Shown here: in pieces, positions 61,306-64,000 of the stretch
Numbering within the stretch: position 1 is the first letter of the stretch
Layout: each line of letters opens with the position of its first letter
Assembly (NCBI GenBank): GCA_049889775.1
Contig: JBMHCT010000032.1
Location: forward strand, 70,968 to 134,967
Source of the DNA: Jejuia sp049889775
Lineage (GTDB): Bacteria; Bacteroidota; Bacteroidia; Flavobacteriales; Flavobacteriaceae
Length of the DNA: 64,000 nucleotides
Direction of reading: 5' to 3'
The notes under the pieces: model-generated
What the model was told of the DNA's origin: nothing
Database searches by the model: none
What the model saw: only the letters and a program-made list of their open reading frames with translations
Program-made: the position numbers and the translations under genes

Positions 61306-63601
61306 TAACCGCAGTTTTTAGAATCTCGTAAACCAGAGTCTTAGTTGGTGTACTGCCATTTATTTTAGCGCGAACCACATCAAACGGTACTTTAAAATCG
61401 CAACCAGATTTATAGTTTGTGCAGCCGTATGCGGTATTTCCTTTTATGATTTTTCCACGGTTGCATTTTGGGCAAATAGAAATATCTATATTATCAGTGG
61501 TCTTTCCTTTTTTAGGCTCCAATTTCAGTGTAAAAGTATCATCAAATCTCAGTAAACCTTCAACAGTACCATCCTCTGTTTTAAAACCTTTCAGATTTAC
61601 AGTAGAGCCTTTTTGAAGTAAGCGAATAAACTGTTTTTCAGAAACCTTTTTTCCTTGAACCTTAAAAGGTAATTTAAAGTCGCAACCTATTTTATAGGAA
61701 CTACAACCATAAGCAGATTTTCCTTTTATAATAGTACCGCTTTTACATTTTGGGCATTGCTCTGAAGCAATTCCTGCCTGTACTTTCCCTTTTTTTTGCG
61801 ACACTTTCTTATTTGTGGTAGCCGAATGCGAAATATTAGCACGTTTAGTCTCACTACGCACTTCATACACTAAAGCGTCCACCATACGTTTCATATTTTT
61901 TATAAACGCACCAGCACTATACTCGCCTTTTTCAATGTCTTTTAATTGTTTTTCCCACTTCCCTGTAAGTTCAGCGGACTTCAACAAATCGTTTTGAATG
62001 GTATCAATCAACTGAATCCCAGTTTCCGTAGGCAACACTTGTTTCTTATTGCGCTTAATGTATTTTCGTTTAAACAGGGTTTCTATGATATTGGCACGTG
62101 TGGAAGGTCTGCCAATGCCATTTTCCTTCATTAAATCTCGCAATTCTTCGTCATCAATCTGCTTACCTGCTGTTTCCATGGCGCGTAACAAAGACGCCTC
62201 TGTAAACTGATTGGGTGGTTTGGTTTGTTTTTCTAAAAAGGAAGGCTCATGAGATCCTTTTTCTCCTTTTATAAATTTGGGCAAAAGTTTGTCTTTTGTC
62301 ACACTGAGCGCAGTCGAAGTGTCAAAAACTATGCGCCAACCTTTTTCTAAAATTTCTTTTCCTGTAGTTTTAAAAGAAACGTCAGCTGCCTCTCCAATAA
62401 CAGTGGTATTTGCCACAATACAGTCATCATAAAACACCGCAATAAACCGTTTTACAATGATATCATACACTTGCTGTTGGTTGTATTGTAGTGTAGTTTG
62501 CATTCCCGTTGGAATTATAGCGTGGTGATCAGTTACCTTCTTATCATTAAAGACTTTTGATGATTTTTTTATGGACTTCCCAAGGAGGGGTTCTGTTAAT
62601 TTCGAATAATTTGAAAGCTTTTTGAGAATTCCTGAAACCTTTGGATAAATATCTGTTGGTAAAAATGTAGTATCCACTCTAGGGTAAGTCACCACTTTTC
62701 GCTCATAAAGTGCTTGCACTATTTTAAGTGTTTCATCTGCAGAAAATCCAAACTTCGTATTGCAATACACCTGCAAACCTGTTAAATCAAATAGTTTTGG
62801 TGCGTATTCTTTTCCTTTCTTTTTGGTGATGGATAAAATTTCAAAATCACTTTCTTTAACTTTTGCTGCCAAAGTTTCACCATCTTCCTTTTTTAAAAAA
62901 CGCCCTTCCTCATAACTAAACAAAGTATCGCGATATAAGCTTTGCAATTCCCAATACGGTTGTGGTTTAAAGTTTTCAATTTCCTTAAAACGATGGACTA
63001 CCATAGCCAGAGTGGGCGTTTGCACCCTGCCAACGGACAACACTTGTTTATACCCACCATGTTTTACAGTGTATAATCTTGTAGCATTAATACCCAATAA
63101 CCAGTCGCCTATGGCTCTGGAAAAACCAGCATAATACAAATTATCATAGTCGGCAGCGGGTTTTAAGTTATCAAACCCTTCTTTAATCGCTTCGGTAGTC
63201 AATGATGAAATCCAAAGGCGTTTTACTTCACCTTTGTAATTCGCTTCATTCATTACCCATCTTTGGATGAGTTCTCCTTCTTGCCCCGCATCACCACAGT
63301 TTATGATCACTTCTGCTTTTTGAAATAGGCTTTTAACAATATTGAATTGTTTTTGAATACCTGAGTTAGCCACCACTTTGGTTTCAAACTTTTCGGGTAA
63401 CATGGGTAAATTGTTTAAATCCCAGCTTTTCCAATACGATTTGTAATCCACAGGTTCTTTAAGTGTGCAAAGATGCCCAAAGGTATAAGTTACCGCATAG
63501 CCATTGCCTTCAAAATAGCCATCATGCTTTGTGTTCGCCCCCAAAACAGAGGCAATTTCTCGAGCAACACTTGGTTTTTCGGCAATACAGACTTTCAACA
63601 C
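61295..63601 (-). CDS. topB: DNA topoisomerase III
   Basis: A 768-residue type IA topoisomerase. TOPRIM residues lie in CIAEKPSVAREIA and NCGDAGQEGELIQRWV (102-117), and the catalytic tyrosine is Y306 in VVTYPRVDTTFLP. A long C-terminus holds two Cys-containing modules (ECPKCKSGTIIKGKSAYGCSSY and ICPKCNRGKIIKGNTAYGCTNY). An unusual insertion-like segment D-T-S-T-A-L-S-V-T at residues 427-435 is encoded by a REP-like palindrome. It unlinks DNA after replication and recombination. First gene of a two-gene unit with the pseudouridine synthase. Confidence 0.94.
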   Translation of the reverse strand: MLKVCIAEKPSVAREIASVLGANTKHDGYFEGNGYAVTYTFGHLCTLKEPVDYKSYWKSWDLNNLPMLPEKFETKVVANSGIQKQFNIVKSLFQKAEVIINCGDAGQEGELIQRWVMNEANYKGEVKRLWISSLTTEAIKEGFDNLKPAADYDNLYYAGFSRAIGDWLLGINATRLYTVKHGGYKQVLSVGRVQTPTLAMVVHRFKEIENFKPQPYWELQSLYRDTLFSYEEGRFLKKEDGETLAAKVKESDFEILSITKKKGKEYAPKLFDLTGLQVYCNTKFGFSADETLKIVQALYERKVVTYPRVDTTFLPTDIYPKVSGILKKLSNYSKLTEPLLGKSIKKSSKVFNDKKVTDHHAIIPTGMQTTLQYNQQQVYDIIVKRFIAVFYDDCIVANTTVIGEAADVSFKTTGKEILEKGWRIVFDTSTALSVTKDKLLPKFIKGEKGSHEPSFLEKQTKPPNQFTEASLLRAMETAGKQIDDEELRDLMKENGIGRPSTRANIIETLFKRKYIKRNKKQVLPTETGIQLIDTIQNDLLKSAELTGKWEKQLKDIEKGEYSAGAFIKNMKRMVDALVYEVRSETKRANISHSATTNKKVSQKKGKVQAGIASEQCPKCKSGTIIKGKSAYGCSSYKIGCDFKLPFKVQGKKVSEKQFIRLLQKGSTVNLKGFKTEDGTVEGLLRFDDTFTLKLEPKKGKTTDNIDISICPKCNRGKIIKGNTAYGCTNYKSGCDFKVPFDVVRAKINGSTPTKTLVYEILKTAVSET
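62298..62323. repeat. REP-like palindromic repeat inside topB
   Basis: GTCACACTGAGCGCAGTCGA followed by AGTGTC. GACACT and AGTGTGAC form the arms. The TTCGACTGCGCTCAGTG core is a dispersed repeat I recognise from many Bacteroidota intergenic regions. Here it is read in frame by topB (residues 427-435). Confidence 0.65.
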
Positions 63602-64000
63602 TTCTTATCTCTTAATTACTAAAATTAGCAATGCAAAATAAGTATTTACATGTCTTTTTTAATTGAGAGTTATTAGGAGTTATTAACCGACAGGAAAGTA
63701 GAATTGCTACTTGATTTTGTAGAAATTTTCCGCTATCTTCGTTTAACGCCGTATAAAAATAATTACTTGATTCTTCCCTGCTAATATAATCTTGCGGAAT
63801 TTCCTCTGGTTTCTTCCTTTTTTGTTAAGTTAGTTACGTAACTATCCTTATACATATCGGATGGTATGTAATTACCTGCGGCACGTGGAACCCGCGTTTT
63901 GCAAACGCTCCCATTCCACTAATTACATACCATCGTCCACTGTTTGTTGCACCCCTAGCCAATTATTAGTACTTTTAATCGAGTCCACGTGAACTCCACA
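63602..64000. other. Non-coding right edge of the window
   Basis: No frame of credible length is seen on either strand up to the edge. The tract contains GAGTTATTA repeated twice (about 63665-63685), a 12-base perfect palindrome AGTTACGTAACT (63832-63843) and a large imperfect inverted repeat at 63860-63934. A gene starting beyond the edge cannot be excluded. Confidence 0.45.
63860..63934. repeat. Large imperfect cruciform with 15-bp outer arms
   Basis: GATGGTATGTAATTA (63860-63874) is the exact inverse of TAATTACATACCATC (63920-63934). Inside, GTGGAA pairs with TTCCAC and GCGTTT with AAACGC around a 3-base loop. Ten bases (63875-63884) are unpaired on one side only, giving a bulged hairpin. 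Confidence 0.8.

Noticed and set aside
1..64000. CRISPR arrays, rRNA operons, insertion sequences or prophage genes
   Set aside because: No direct-repeat/spacer series, no rRNA sequence, and no transposase, integrase or phage structural gene was recognised in any frame.

Overview
The window looks like a chromosomal segment of a marine, polysaccharide-degrading member of the Flavobacteriaceae (Bacteroidota). It is AT-rich, with many secreted lipoproteins carrying an S/A-x-x-C lipobox. Several genes are specific to this phylum: gldB and gldC of gliding/type IX secretion, a T9SS sorting domain, TonB-dependent receptors, DUF2141, GIN-domain, 2TM and LytTR/LytS proteins, and PspC/PadR pairs. A few promoters fit the Bacteroidota TTTG / TAnnTTTG pattern. 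The genus cannot be fixed from the sequence alone.

Layout. 1-7.4 kb: udk, a DivIC/FtsB-like gene and the start of mutA form one minus-strand operon. Next come a TonB-dependent receptor, a PQQ-type sugar dehydrogenase lipoprotein and a c-type cytochrome in a second operon, then tRNA-Pro(TGG), a hydroxyacid dehydrogenase and a lipoprotein. 7.7-9.2 kb: trxB and tRNA-Pro(GGG). 9.2-20.8 kb: a carbohydrate-sulfate island with five formylglycine-type sulfatases, one GH29 alpha-L-fucosidase and a DUF6786-like lipoprotein. It has no SusC/SusD pair. It suggests desulfation and defucosylation of a sulfated fucose-containing algal glycan (inference). 20.8-25.5 kb: two GIN-domain proteins, a PspC membrane protein, PadR and a DUF4870 protein. 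25.9-32.3 kb: a large T9SS cargo protein, DUF4442, an AIM24-like protein, OxyR and DUF2141. 32.4-38.6 kb: the conserved MoxR-DUF58-DUF4350-DUF4129-SpoIIM cluster with a divergent RDD protein. 38.7-40.5 kb: a sixth sulfatase with a C-terminal Big2-like domain.

40.5-47.6 kb is mainly housekeeping: cyclophilin, CoA-type Nudix hydrolase, acyltransferase, gldC, gldB, nadE, an atypical response regulator and dnaG. 47.7-50 kb holds a predicted secreted protein, a WG-repeat protein and a 43-residue membrane peptide. 50-54 kb is a LytS/LytTR signalling unit with three 2TM domains, one fused to the kinase. 54-60.6 kb: a TonB protein, a NYN/LOTUS protein, a frameshifted secreted-protein gene, a second TonB-dependent receptor, and an ECF sigma factor with a 4-TM partner. 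60.7-63.6 kb: a pseudouridine synthase and topB. The right edge carries a large imperfect cruciform.

The strongest non-coding signal is a dispersed intergenic element present four times (about 24.9, 38.7, 50.9 and 60.6 kb). Its core is conserved, while its hairpin arms change in sequence but stay complementary, which is compensatory variation. Other points of note are a DnaG without any of the four zinc-finger ligands, a response regulator with Glu in place of the phospho-Asp, a candidate PQQ-uptake operon, a REP-like palindrome read in frame inside topB, and degenerate ACTG-type repeat tracts beside three genes.
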